The notes under the pieces were generated by a model. It ran no database searches. It was not told the origin of the DNA and worked only from the letters and a program-made list of their open reading frames with translations. A stretch of 64,000 bases of DNA from JAVJSF01 sp040219555 (GTDB lineage Bacteria; Actinomycetota; Thermoleophilia; Miltoncostaeales; Miltoncostaeaceae). Position 1 is the first letter of the stretch. Each line of letters opens with the position of its first letter. The translations under genes and the position numbers were made by a program. Positions 32,688-40,079 of this stretch are shown here, in pieces. The stretch is taken from assembly GCA_040219555.1 (NCBI GenBank), contig JAVJSF010000001.1:1-64000 (forward strand), written 5' to 3'.

Positions 32688-33022
32688 GAGGTCCACGGTC
32701 CCCCGGCCCCACCCCCCGTCGCGATCCGAGACGAGGGGTGGCCCTGCTGGACTACCTCGGCGCGGTGGCGGCCGTCGGGCTGCTGCTGGCCACGCTCATG
32801 GCGGTGCGCGAGCACCGGCCCGAGCGCAGGCCGCCGATCGACCCGGTGGCCCACGTGGCGAGCCTCGTGCGGCCGCCCGTGGTTCCGCGACCGCCCCGGA
32901 CGAGCCCCGTCGCCCCCCGGCCGCCGCGCCCCCGGACCGGTCCCACCCGGCCCCGGCCACCCCGTCCGCCCCGCCCACCGCGACCCGTGGTCCTGGCGCC
33001 GGGGTGGGCGGTCGGGTGGTAG
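32684..33022 (+). CDS. Flp pilin-like protein with proline-rich tail
   Basis: A 112-residue protein. The N-terminus RRGVALLDYLGAVAAVGLLLATLMAV resembles a Flp prepilin: basic leader, Gly, then a hydrophobic helix with an acidic residue and Tyr near position +5. The rest is an unusual Pro/Arg-rich repeat (PRPPRPPRPPRP) ending in GWAVGW. Real Flp pilins are about 50-70 residues and lack this tail. It may be a pseudopilin, a wall-spanning adaptor or a modified major pilin. No prepilin peptidase gene lies in the window, so processing would need an unlinked enzyme. Confidence 0.6.
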   Translation: MRGPRSPGPTPRRDPRRGVALLDYLGAVAAVGLLLATLMAVREHRPERRPPIDPVAHVASLVRPPVVPRPPRTSPVAPRPPRPRTGPTRPRPPRPPRPPRPVVLAPGWAVGW

Positions 33023-33245
33023 GAGCCACGTCGCGACGCTCCCGCGTGCGACCGGAGGGTCGGCTACAGTCGTCGCCCCGTGGCAACCGATGCCGCCGCT
33101 CCGGTCACCCGCACCGCCGGGTCGCTGACACGCCGCCGACGCCGGCGAGCGGTGCCGCGCGCCCGCGGGGGTGCCTGTGCGGACACGGCCTGGGGTTCTG
33201 CGGCGCCCGGCGTGATGAGCGCGAGCCCGGCGGCGGATACAGGGC
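33023..33245. other. Intergenic region before the sigma-factor operon
   Basis: This 223-bp gap separates the tad locus from the ECF sigma gene. I see no RNA gene, terminator with a clear stem, or confident promoter box. It must hold the promoter of the sigma operon. Confidence 0.4.
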
Positions 33246-33803
33246 GTGAGCATCGCACCCACCCTTCGCCATGAGATGGCCATCGCCGGGCGCGCACGGG
33301 TGAGCCGCGCCCGCGGCGCGCGCCCGGACTTCGCCTCGGTTGCCCAGGAGAACCTGGACGGTGTCGTGCGGTACCTGACGCATCTGGTCGGCGACCGGGA
33401 TCTGGCCGAGGACCTCACGTCGGCCACCTTCGAGCGCGCGCTGCGCGACTGGCACCGGTACGACCCCGGCCGCGCGAGGGTGTCGGTGTGGCTGGTCGAG
33501 ATCGCCCGCCGGGTGGCGCTGGACCACTTCCGCAGCGAGGGGCGCCGGCGCTCGCGCGAGGAGCGCTACGCGGCCCGGCATCCCGAGGGCGTCGCCGATC
33601 CCGACCCCGGTGGGCTCTCGGATCCGATGCGCGCCGCGCTGGCCGGCCTGACCGACGCCGAGCGCGAGCTGGTGGCGCTGCGGGTGGTCCTGGACCTGGA
33701 TGCCGGCGAGGCCGCGCGCGTGGTGGGCTCCACGCGCGCGGCCGTCGGCGCCGGCCTGCACCGCGCCCTGACCAAGCTGCGACGGGAGGTGTCGCGCCAA
33801 TGA
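33246..33803 (+). CDS. ECF-type RNA polymerase sigma factor
   Basis: A 185-residue two-domain sigma factor. Region 2 shows VVRYLTHLVGDRDLAEDLTSATFERAL followed by VSVWLVEIARRVALDHFRSE. Region 4 contains TDAERELVALRVVLDLDAGEAARVVGSTRAAVGAGLHRALTKLRRE, an HTH that contacts the -35 element. GTG start. The 3' end overlaps the next gene (ATGA), which encodes a membrane-anchored protein likely to be its anti-sigma factor. Confidence 0.9.
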   Translation: MSIAPTLRHEMAIAGRARVSRARGARPDFASVAQENLDGVVRYLTHLVGDRDLAEDLTSATFERALRDWHRYDPGRARVSVWLVEIARRVALDHFRSEGRRRSREERYAARHPEGVADPDPGGLSDPMRAALAGLTDAERELVALRVVLDLDAGEAARVVGSTRAAVGAGLHRALTKLRREVSRQ

Positions 33804-34738
33804 GCACACCCGAGGACATCGCCCCCGAGCGCGTCGAGCAACTCCTGGCCGGCGCCCCGCCGCGGGACGAGGCCGAGCGCGACCTGCTGGCCCTCTTCGC
33901 GCGGGTGCGCGCGGCCGAGCCGCCCGCACCCGACGCCCTGCGCGCCCGCATCGCCGCCCTGGGCGACCCCGCGCCGGCGGGCCCGCTGGCGCGCCTGCGG
34001 GCTGCCGTCGCCGGCGCGGGGTCCGCGGCGACGGCAGCCCCGCGGTCACGGGCCCGCCGGCGGTTGGTCGCGCTCGGTGCACCCGTGGCCGCCGCCGCGC
34101 TGGCGGCGGCCCTGGTGCTGCCCGCGGTGCTGCGCTCGGACGGGCCGGCCGACGAGGTGCCGGCGGCCGGGAGCGATTCCGGGGCCGTGATGGCGAGCCC
34201 CGGCGCCGCAGCCCCGCCCGCCCCCGAGCGTCAGGCGGCCCCCGCGGCCCCGGCCGCGGACGACTCCCCCGCCGACGAGGGCATCGTCCCGGCCCAGCCC
34301 GCACCGGTTCCCGGTCGCGCCGACGCCGGGCCCCAGGAACCGCCGGCCGCGGCCCCCGCCACCCTCGCGCTCACCCTCACGCTCCGGCTGCGTGCCGAGG
34401 CCGGCTCGCCGCCGGCCGCGCTCGCCCTCCGTGCCCGGGCGCTCGTGGTCGGCGCGGGTGGCAACGCGGGCGTCCCGCGCGCGGTGGGGGATGGCCGGAT
34501 CCGGCTGGCGGCCCGCATCCCCGTCGCCGCGCTGGACCGGACGGCGGACCGCCTTGCACGCCTCGGGACCGCGCTGGGGCGCGAGGGGCGCACCCGCGAC
34601 CTGGCGCCGGCTATCGCCGCCGCCCGGGCGCGCGCCCAGGCCGACCCACGCGCCGGCGCCCGCGAGCTCGCCGCGCTGCGCGCCCGGGCGCGCAGCGCGG
34701 CCCTGGTGCTCGACATCCTGCCCGCCCGCGCGCCCTGA
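33800..34738 (+). CDS. Membrane-anchored putative anti-sigma factor
   Basis: A 312-residue protein: a short cytoplasmic N-terminus (about 1-95), one membrane helix near 96-115 (LVALGAPVAAAALAAALVLPAVL), a long Ala/Pro-rich linker and an extracytoplasmic region (LTLTLRLRAEAGSP, then ARIPVAALDRTADRLARLG) reminiscent of DUF4349-type sensor domains. No HxxxCxxC zinc motif is visible, so it is not a classical ZAS anti-sigma factor. The role is inferred from its coupling to the sigma gene and its topology. Confidence 0.7.
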   Translation: MSTPEDIAPERVEQLLAGAPPRDEAERDLLALFARVRAAEPPAPDALRARIAALGDPAPAGPLARLRAAVAGAGSAATAAPRSRARRRLVALGAPVAAAALAAALVLPAVLRSDGPADEVPAAGSDSGAVMASPGAAAPPAPERQAAPAAPAADDSPADEGIVPAQPAPVPGRADAGPQEPPAAAPATLALTLTLRLRAEAGSPPAALALRARALVVGAGGNAGVPRAVGDGRIRLAARIPVAALDRTADRLARLGTALGREGRTRDLAPAIAAARARAQADPRAGARELAALRARARSAALVLDILPARAP

Positions 34739-34748
34739 GCGCGCGGGC
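34724..34748. terminator. Strong stem-loop terminator overlapping a stop codon
   Basis: Perfect 10-bp arms GCCCGCGCGC / GCGCGCGGGC with a 5-nt loop. The loop and arm include the anti-sigma stop codon. It lies between converging genes and probably works on both strands. Confidence 0.7.
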
Positions 34749-34770
34749 GGGGCCCTCCGCCTCGGGCGGT

Positions 34771-35433
34771 TCAGGTCTGGCGCACCGTCGCCAGTTCCCG
34801 CTCCACCACCTCGAGATGCACCGCCAGTCCGTGGGGACCCGCCTCGAGCCAGGCCCAGCGCGGGCGCCGGTCGCCGTCGACGGCCTCGCCCACCGACCCC
34901 GGGTTGATGAACAGGGCGCCGCCGGCGCGACGGACCATCTGTCGGTGTATGTGGCCCATCACCACCACGTCGGCCTCGATCGACGCCGCCAGGGCGGCCA
35001 GCTCGCCGTCGGGCGTCGCCTCGTCGACGGCATCGCGCGGATCCTCGGGGCCACCGTGCATCACCACCACGCGCCGGCCGGCGAGGTCGACACGCGAGAT
35101 CATCGGCCGGGCGGCCAGCCACGCCAGATCCTCCGCGTCCAGCCGGTTGGTGGTCCACGAACGCGAGCCCACGCGGCGCGCCTTGGGGTCGTCGGGCCGG
35201 CGGGCGGCGCGGGTGGCCACCTTGAGGTCCGTGTTGCCCATCGTGCTCGGCCACCCGCGCCGGCGCAGGAGCGCGATGCAGGCCTCGGGTTCCATGCCGC
35301 GCATCACGAGGTCGCCGGTGCTGGCACCGGCGGTGATCCCCAGCGCGTCCACCGCCTCAAGGACCCCCCGGAGGGCGGCTGCGTTCCCGTGGACGTCGCC
35401 CAGGAGGGCGAGCCGCCTGTGGCTCCCGGTCAT
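34771..35433 (-). CDS. Metallophosphoesterase, YfcE/MPP superfamily
   Basis: A 220-residue phosphoesterase with the calcineurin-like metal-binding series: GDVHGN (near 12-17), STGDLV, MGNTDLK, VMHGGPEDPRD and VMGHIHRQ, ending with a FINPGSVG strand typical of small MPP enzymes. Residues needed for two metals are present. Substrate unknown; relatives act on phosphodiesters. It is the last gene of a minus-strand run that may begin at the ExeA-like ATPase. Confidence 0.85.
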   Translation of the reverse strand: MTGSHRRLALLGDVHGNAAALRGVLEAVDALGITAGASTGDLVMRGMEPEACIALLRRRGWPSTMGNTDLKVATRAARRPDDPKARRVGSRSWTTNRLDAEDLAWLAARPMISRVDLAGRRVVVMHGGPEDPRDAVDEATPDGELAALAASIEADVVVMGHIHRQMVRRAGGALFINPGSVGEAVDGDRRPRWAWLEAGPHGLAVHLEVVERELATVRQT

Positions 35434-35446
35434 CCTTCTCCCGTCG

Positions 35447-36052
35447 TCAGTCGCGCGATATCCCGAGAGCCGCCTCGAGCGAACGCCGGAAGCGCTCGTG
35501 CTTCAGGCGCCGCCACTCGTCCAGGAAACGGCGGTGCAGATCATCTCGCTCCCGGCGCCGGCGCGCGATGAGCGCGTGGACGCCGATCCGCTCGTCGGCG
35601 CGCATCCCCACCTCCAGTCGCTCGCGGAACTCCCGGTACGCGCGCTCGGTGGGCCGGCGCCGGCGCGGTGCCACCTCGCCCGCGGCCATGGCCTCGGCCA
35701 CGTTGCGCCGGACGGCCATCGCCTCCCGCTCGTCGAGCCACTCCAGGTGGTCCAGCAGCATCGGCACCTGCACGTCGCGGTCGTGGATCTCGCCCAGGAT
35801 GTCCTGCAGGTCCTTCACGGTGGACAGGTACGGCTTCAGGTCGGCATCGAAGGCGACCGCGAAGATCTCGAGCAGGTAGCGCAGGCGCTTGAAGGCGATA
35901 CGCATGTCATGGAGTTCGCCCACCCTCGCCGGGTCGGCGATGGCGCCGTCGTAGGAGTGGACCTCCTCGATGCGCACGGCGAGGATGCGTCGTGCGTTGG
36001 GCCGCAGCTTCCGCGTCGCGTCCAGCCCGGGCACCGGGCGCGGCTTGGCCAT
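35447..36052 (-). CDS. CHAD-domain protein
   Basis: A 201-residue, arginine-rich helical protein. HDMRIAFKRLRYLLEIF and LQDILGEIHDRDV are the two conserved CHAD helices. CHAD domains bind inorganic polyphosphate and associate with polyphosphate granules. No CYTH triphosphatase domain is fused. A second CHAD gene lies directly upstream and its stop overlaps this start by one base, so two short CHAD proteins are made together, perhaps as a heterodimer replacing one double-domain protein. Confidence 0.85.
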   Translation of the reverse strand: MAKPRPVPGLDATRKLRPNARRILAVRIEEVHSYDGAIADPARVGELHDMRIAFKRLRYLLEIFAVAFDADLKPYLSTVKDLQDILGEIHDRDVQVPMLLDHLEWLDEREAMAVRRNVAEAMAAGEVAPRRRRPTERAYREFRERLEVGMRADERIGVHALIARRRRERDDLHRRFLDEWRRLKHERFRRSLEAALGISRD

Positions 36053-36573
36053 CAGTCGCTCCCCGCCGGCGCGCGCGGACGCAGCTTGGTCAGCGCGATC
36101 CCGGTGTGCTTCTCCACCCAGGCCACGAAGTGGCGCTCGAAGTCATCCTCGTCCAGGCGCGCGAACATCGCCCGGATGTGCTGGTCCTCCTCGCCGCGCT
36201 CCTGCCGGTAGCGGGCGATCAGCCCCTCGATACCCGGTCGCTCGTCGGGCGCCAGGTCCGGCAGGAGCGACGTGAGCGCCTCGATCGCCACATCCAGGTC
36301 CCGCGCGTCGCCGAGCGTGTCGGTGACCTCCTTCACCCGGCGCAGGTTGCGGCGGAAGGAGCCCTCGGGGAACGCCGCCGCGAACGCATCCATCGCGGCC
36401 CGCAGGCGGCGCGAGGAGACGCGCATCGCGTGCAGGTGCTCGATGTCCTCGCCGGCCAGGGTGCCCTCGCGGTGGCTCATCATCTCGAACCAGCGCGTCA
36501 GGATGACCCGGCCCGCGGCGTCGGCGAAGCGCGCGTTCTTGCGCAGGCCGTTCACCTCCCACGCCTGTGCCAC
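36052..36573 (-). CDS. CHAD-domain protein, second copy
   Basis: A 173-residue CHAD protein. The conserved elements are HLHAMRVSSRRLRAAMDAF and LGDARDLDVAIEAL. Basic helices would bind polyphosphate, as known for the family. GTG start overlapping the stop of the upstream small gene. It differs from the downstream copy in length and motifs, so the two are old paralogues rather than a recent duplication. Confidence 0.85.
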   Translation of the reverse strand: MAQAWEVNGLRKNARFADAAGRVILTRWFEMMSHREGTLAGEDIEHLHAMRVSSRRLRAAMDAFAAAFPEGSFRRNLRRVKEVTDTLGDARDLDVAIEALTSLLPDLAPDERPGIEGLIARYRQERGEEDQHIRAMFARLDEDDFERHFVAWVEKHTGIALTKLRPRAPAGSD

Positions 36574-36896
36574 TAGCCGGACTCCCCGCGACGCACCAGC
36601 ACCGAGCGGCGGACCTCCTCGCGCAGCATGCGCCCCCCGGCCACCAGGGGCCAGTCGATCTCCAGCTCCATGCCCAGGTCGATCAGCGCGCGCACCAGCG
36701 CGCCGGTGTCGACCCCCTCGCCCGTGAGTTCACCCACCTCGGTCAGCCAGCGCGACTGGACCTTCGAGATGTCCACCCGCAGGGTGACCTTGGCCTCCTT
36801 GCGACGGGTGGTGATGGCCTCGGACCCCAGCGCGGCGTGGCCCGATCGCGAGGGGTCGGGCCCCTCCAGGATTCCCTGGTAGCTGATACGGCTCAC
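36573..36896 (-). CDS. Hypothetical protein
   Basis: A 107-residue protein with no membrane span. The middle (KVTLRVDISKVQSRWLTEVGELTGEGVDTGALVRALIDLG) looks like a short helical domain with a beta start. GTG start at 36896, overlapping the ATPase stop; its own stop overlaps the CHAD gene start. Coupled between an ATPase and two CHAD proteins. I could not assign a family. Confidence 0.6.
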   Translation of the reverse strand: MSRISYQGILEGPDPSRSGHAALGSEAITTRRKEAKVTLRVDISKVQSRWLTEVGELTGEGVDTGALVRALIDLGMELEIDWPLVAGGRMLREEVRRSVLVRRGESG

Positions 36897-37744
36897 GCCG
36901 TGCCCCCGGTACGGCGGTCCTCGGCCAGGTCGCGGACGGTGTCGGCGCTCACCTGTTCCTCGCCGCGCATCGCCGCCACGAACAGGGCGTTGGCGAGGAG
37001 CATGTTCACCGGTCGCGGCAGCCCGCCGGTCTCGGCGTGGACCGCCCGGGTCGCCCGCTTGCTGACGATCCGCCGGCCGGCGCCCGCCACCCGCGTGCGG
37101 TGCTGCACGTAGGCGTCCACCTCGTCGGCGTCCATGGGGCCCATGTGGAAGCGCACCACCACGCGTTGGTCCACCTGCGGCTGGCGGCCCACGTGGTCCC
37201 TCAACTCGGGCTGACCCATCAGGACGATCGGGAGGCCCGGCACGGTGCCCGCGGGGTTGGTGAGCATGCGCAGCTCGTCCAGCGCCCGCGGGTCGAGCCG
37301 CTGGGCCTCATCCACGATCAGGACCGTCCGCCGCCCCTGGCTGGCACCCATCGACAGGCGAGCCCGGATGCGTTCGGCGCGCTTGGCGGCCGAGCCCCCG
37401 CCCCCATCGGCACCGATCGCCACCAGGGCATCGCTCAGCAGGGCGGAGCCCGTCCGCGGCGGGTTGGGGATCGCCCCGGCCCGGATCCCCTCGCTGTCGA
37501 GGGCCTCGACGATCGACTGGCACAGCAGCGTCTTGCCCGCGCCGATCTCGCCGGTGACCAGCACCAGGCCGCCGATCTGCGTGATCCCGAACAGGATCCG
37601 TGCCACCCCCTCGCGGTGGTCCTCGCGCGGGAAGGCGAAGCGGGGGTCGGGGTCGAGCTGGAACGGCGCCTCGCTCAGGCCCCAGTGGCGGAGATACCGC
37701 TCGTCTCCGCCGGGCGACCGCTGTGTGTCGGCGCGCGCTCCCAC
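36893..37744 (-). CDS. ExeA/GspA-like AAA ATPase
   Basis: A 283-residue AAA protein. It begins YLRHWGLSEAPFQLDPDPRFAF, the usual ExeA-family opening, then Walker A GEIGAGKT (near 66-73), Walker B VLIVDEAQRL (near 145-154) and a C-terminal lid with a GGLPRPVNML segment. ExeA-type ATPases act with secretion systems or transposition-like complexes; the partner here is unknown. The GTG at 37744 is the chosen start. Longer frames run into the neighbouring gene's antisense strand. First gene of a coupled run with the 107-residue protein and the CHAD genes. Confidence 0.8.
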   Translation of the reverse strand: MGARADTQRSPGGDERYLRHWGLSEAPFQLDPDPRFAFPREDHREGVARILFGITQIGGLVLVTGEIGAGKTLLCQSIVEALDSEGIRAGAIPNPPRTGSALLSDALVAIGADGGGGSAAKRAERIRARLSMGASQGRRTVLIVDEAQRLDPRALDELRMLTNPAGTVPGLPIVLMGQPELRDHVGRQPQVDQRVVVRFHMGPMDADEVDAYVQHRTRVAGAGRRIVSKRATRAVHAETGGLPRPVNMLLANALFVAAMRGEEQVSADTVRDLAEDRRTGGTA

Positions 37745-37790
37745 CGTCGCGACTCTAGTCGCTGGGGCGTACGGCGGTGTTACAGGGCGC

Positions 37791-38078
37791 TCACCTGGCG
37801 GCGACGGCCCGCGCGCGGGCCGCGGCCCCCAGGGCCACCAGGCCCGACAGCGCGGCCAGCGCGAGTTGACCGCCCACGATGACGCCGCCACCGGCTCCGG
37901 ACGCCAGCGCCGCCAGCAGGAAGCCGATGGTGAGCCCCAGGCCGTACCGGGCCACGTCACCCGCGGCGGGCGTGCGCCGGCGGCGCGGGGCGGGAGCGTG
38001 GGCCTCGCGCAGCGGGGCCGGGAGGCCGGCGGCGGGCGCGGGTCGGTCGGCGGTGGGGAGGGGGGCCAGGGCGGTCAT
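37791..38078 (-). CDS. Small membrane protein
   Basis: A 95-residue protein: a Pro/Arg-rich N-terminus, then two hydrophobic segments (YGLGLTIGFLLAALASG, and GVIVGGQLALAALSGLVALGAA). No family recognised. It diverges from mraZ, with about 180 bp between starts, and may share control signals with the division cluster. Confidence 0.55.
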   Translation of the reverse strand: MTALAPLPTADRPAPAAGLPAPLREAHAPAPRRRRTPAAGDVARYGLGLTIGFLLAALASGAGGGVIVGGQLALAALSGLVALGAAARARAVAAR

Positions 38079-38232
38079 GGAGAGGACTGTAGCCGCGCCG
38101 TCGGACGCGAACAAGTGTTCGGTGGTGCAGGTGGCGCAACGGCCGTTGCGGGCGACGGGCGTGCGTCCGGACGTTGCGCCGGGGGCCTCCGGGGGGAATC
38201 GTGGTCGCTGACGGGGGAATATGGATTGTTCT

Positions 38233-38258
38233 GTGGGGCGATGTGGGGTACCGTGGGG
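38233..38258 (+). promoter_or_regulatory. Three MraZ boxes upstream of mraZ
   Basis: GTGGGG occurs at 38233, 38243 and 38253 with an exact 10-bp period, ending a few bases before the mraZ ATG. MraZ is known to bind tandem G-rich repeats with about one helical turn spacing in front of its own operon. This strongly suggests autoregulation of the division cluster. Confidence 0.75.
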
Positions 38259-38261
38259 CCC

Positions 38262-38714
38262 ATGCAACGCCGGCTGCTCAGCGGGACCCATGAGTGCAGT
38301 CTCGACAGCCGCTTCCGCCTGGCCATTCCCGCCCGCCTGCGCGAGCCCTTCCAGGGCGGCGCCACGGTGGGGTGGTGGATCGACGAGTGCCTCATCATCG
38401 CGTCCACCGAGGAGTGGCCCTCCCTGGTGGAGCGCACCTTCGGGACGATGAGCGTGCTCGACGACGAGGCGCGCGAGTTGTCGCGGTTCCTCATCGCCGG
38501 CGTCTACAACCACGACCTCGACGGCCAGGGGCGCGTCCCCCTGGCGCCGGAGTTGCGCGAGCACGCCGGTATCGGGGGCAAGAAGGTGAAGGTCATCGGC
38601 GTGGGGGAGTACCTGGAGGTCTGGGACCCCGACCGCCTCGCCGCCCGCTTCGCCAAGCTTCGACAGGAGGGGGTAGCGGCCCGTGCCCAGCGCCTTGCCG
38701 ATCGCATCGCATAG
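38262..38714 (+). CDS. mraZ: Transcriptional regulator MraZ
   Basis: A 150-residue protein of normal length with two SpoVT/AbrB-like repeats: LLSGTHECSLDSRFRLAIPARLRE near the start and FLIAGVYNHDLDGQGRVPLAPELREHAGI in the second half. MraZ forms a ring that binds repeats upstream of the dcw cluster and regulates it. Its boxes lie just upstream. The gene overlaps rsmH by 32 nt. Confidence 0.93.
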   Translation: MQRRLLSGTHECSLDSRFRLAIPARLREPFQGGATVGWWIDECLIIASTEEWPSLVERTFGTMSVLDDEARELSRFLIAGVYNHDLDGQGRVPLAPELREHAGIGGKKVKVIGVGEYLEVWDPDRLAARFAKLRQEGVAARAQRLADRIA

Positions 38715-39660
38715 GCCCTCCGGGGGCGGCCACGAGCCGGTCCTGGTGGAGGAGGTCCTCGCCATCGCCGATCCGGGGCCCGGCGCCACCGTGGTGGACT
38801 GCACCTTCGGTGCGGGCGGCCACGCCGCGGCCATCGCCCCGTATCTGGGCCCCGAGGGCCTGTACATCGCCATCGACCAGGACCCCGAGGCCATCGCCTG
38901 GTTCGAGGACCTGACCGAGGGCGTCGAGTGCGCCACGCGCTTCGTGCGCGGCAACTTCGCCGCCGCGCTGGCCGACCTGGCCGACGAGGGCGTGCGCGCG
39001 GACATCGTGCTGATGGACCTCGGGCTGTCGTCGATGCAGATCGATCAGCCCCACCGGGGGTTCTCCTACTCGCGCCAGGCGCCGCTGGACATGCGCATGG
39101 ACCCCACCGTCGAGCGCTCCGCGGCCGACGTGGTGGCGGGAGGCACCGAGCAGGAACTGACCCGGATCATCCGCACCTACGGCGAGGAGCGCTACGCGCG
39201 CCAGATCGCGCGGGCCATCGTCCGCCGGCGCGTCGCCGGGCCCATCACCACCACCGGGGATCTTGTGGAGGTGGTGCGCCAGGCCGTGCCCACGCCGGCC
39301 CTGTTCGCCGGCGGCCACCCGGCCAAGCGGGTCTTCCAGGCTCTGCGCATCGAGGTGAACCGGGAACTGGAAGTGCTCGAGGAGGGGCTCGAGCACGCCT
39401 TCTCCCTCCTGGCCCCCGGCGGGCGACTGGCCGTGATCTCCTTCCACTCGCTCGAGGACCGCATGGTCAAGTCCTTCATGCGCGACCGTGCGCGCGGGTG
39501 CATCTGCCCGCCCGACATGCCCGTCTGCGGATGCGGACGGGTGCCCCAGGCGGACCTGGTGGGCGGGAAGGCCCGTATGCCGCGACCCAACGAGGTGGAG
39601 CGCAACCCGCGTGCCAGGCCCTCGCGCCTGCGCGGGCTCCGCCGACGGGAGGAGACATGA
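38683..39660 (+). CDS. rsmH: 16S rRNA m4C1402 methyltransferase
   Basis: A 325-residue SAM-dependent methyltransferase (MraW/RsmH) that N4-methylates C1402 of 16S rRNA. Motifs: GGHEPVLVEEVL at the start, the SAM loop DCTFGAGGHAAAI, MDLGLSSMQID, GFSYSRQAPLDMRMD, and the HPAKRVFQALRIEVNREL block. The GTG at 38683 begins inside mraZ. The stop overlaps ftsL (ATGA). Confidence 0.95.
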   Translation: MPSALPIASHRPSGGGHEPVLVEEVLAIADPGPGATVVDCTFGAGGHAAAIAPYLGPEGLYIAIDQDPEAIAWFEDLTEGVECATRFVRGNFAAALADLADEGVRADIVLMDLGLSSMQIDQPHRGFSYSRQAPLDMRMDPTVERSAADVVAGGTEQELTRIIRTYGEERYARQIARAIVRRRVAGPITTTGDLVEVVRQAVPTPALFAGGHPAKRVFQALRIEVNRELEVLEEGLEHAFSLLAPGGRLAVISFHSLEDRMVKSFMRDRARGCICPPDMPVCGCGRVPQADLVGGKARMPRPNEVERNPRARPSRLRGLRRREET

Positions 39661-40079
39661 GCGCGCGTACTGCGCGTGCGGTGGCCACCGCACCGGCCCC
39701 GGCGCGCCCCCGGCGCCATGAGGCGCGCCCCCGGCGCCATGAGGCGCCGCCCCGGCGCACCGCACCGGCCCCCGTCCCGGAGCCGCGTCGCCGCGCGGCC
39801 GCACCGGCCCGCCCGCGGCCGCGGCTGGGGCTGCTCGTGATCCCCCTGATCGCGCTCCTGCTGGGCGGCATCGTGTGGATCAACGTGTCCAAGCTGGCAT
39901 TCACCGCCGAGACCGGCCGCGTGGTCGAGCAGGCCCGCGTGACCGAGGCCGAGGTGGTCCGGCTGCGCGCCCAGCTCGAGCGCGCCGACGCCACCGTGGT
40001 CGACCGCGCCCAGGTGCGCCTGGGCATGGGGCTGCCCGCGGCCAGTTCGATCACCCCGCTCCGGGTTCCCGCGCAGTGA
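39657..40079 (+). CDS. ftsL: FtsL-like division protein
   Basis: A 140-residue bitopic protein: a long Pro/Arg/Ala-rich cytoplasmic tail with a short tandem repeat (PRRHEA twice), one membrane helix near residues 58-75 (GLLVIPLIALLLGGIVWINV), then a coiled-coil-like segment (VVEQARVTEAEVVRLRAQLERA). Sequence similarity to FtsL is weak in general, so the assignment rests on topology and position between rsmH and the transpeptidase gene. FtsL would connect FtsQ/FtsB and FtsW-FtsI. Confidence 0.75.
   Translation: MSARTARAVATAPAPARPRRHEARPRRHEAPPRRTAPAPVPEPRRRAAAPARPRPRLGLLVIPLIALLLGGIVWINVSKLAFTAETGRVVEQARVTEAEVVRLRAQLERADATVVDRAQVRLGMGLPAASSITPLRVPAQ
39701..39763 (+). repeat. 21-bp tandem repeat inside ftsL
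   Basis: Two identical 21-bp copies (39701-39721, 39722-39742) and a third degenerate copy (to 39763) encode repeated PRRHEA-type heptads in the cytoplasmic tail. Copy number may vary between strains. Confidence 0.75.

Noticed and set aside
33023..33245. Short open frames before the sigma-factor gene
   Set aside because: They are Arg/Pro-rich composition artefacts without ribosome sites or similarity to known proteins.
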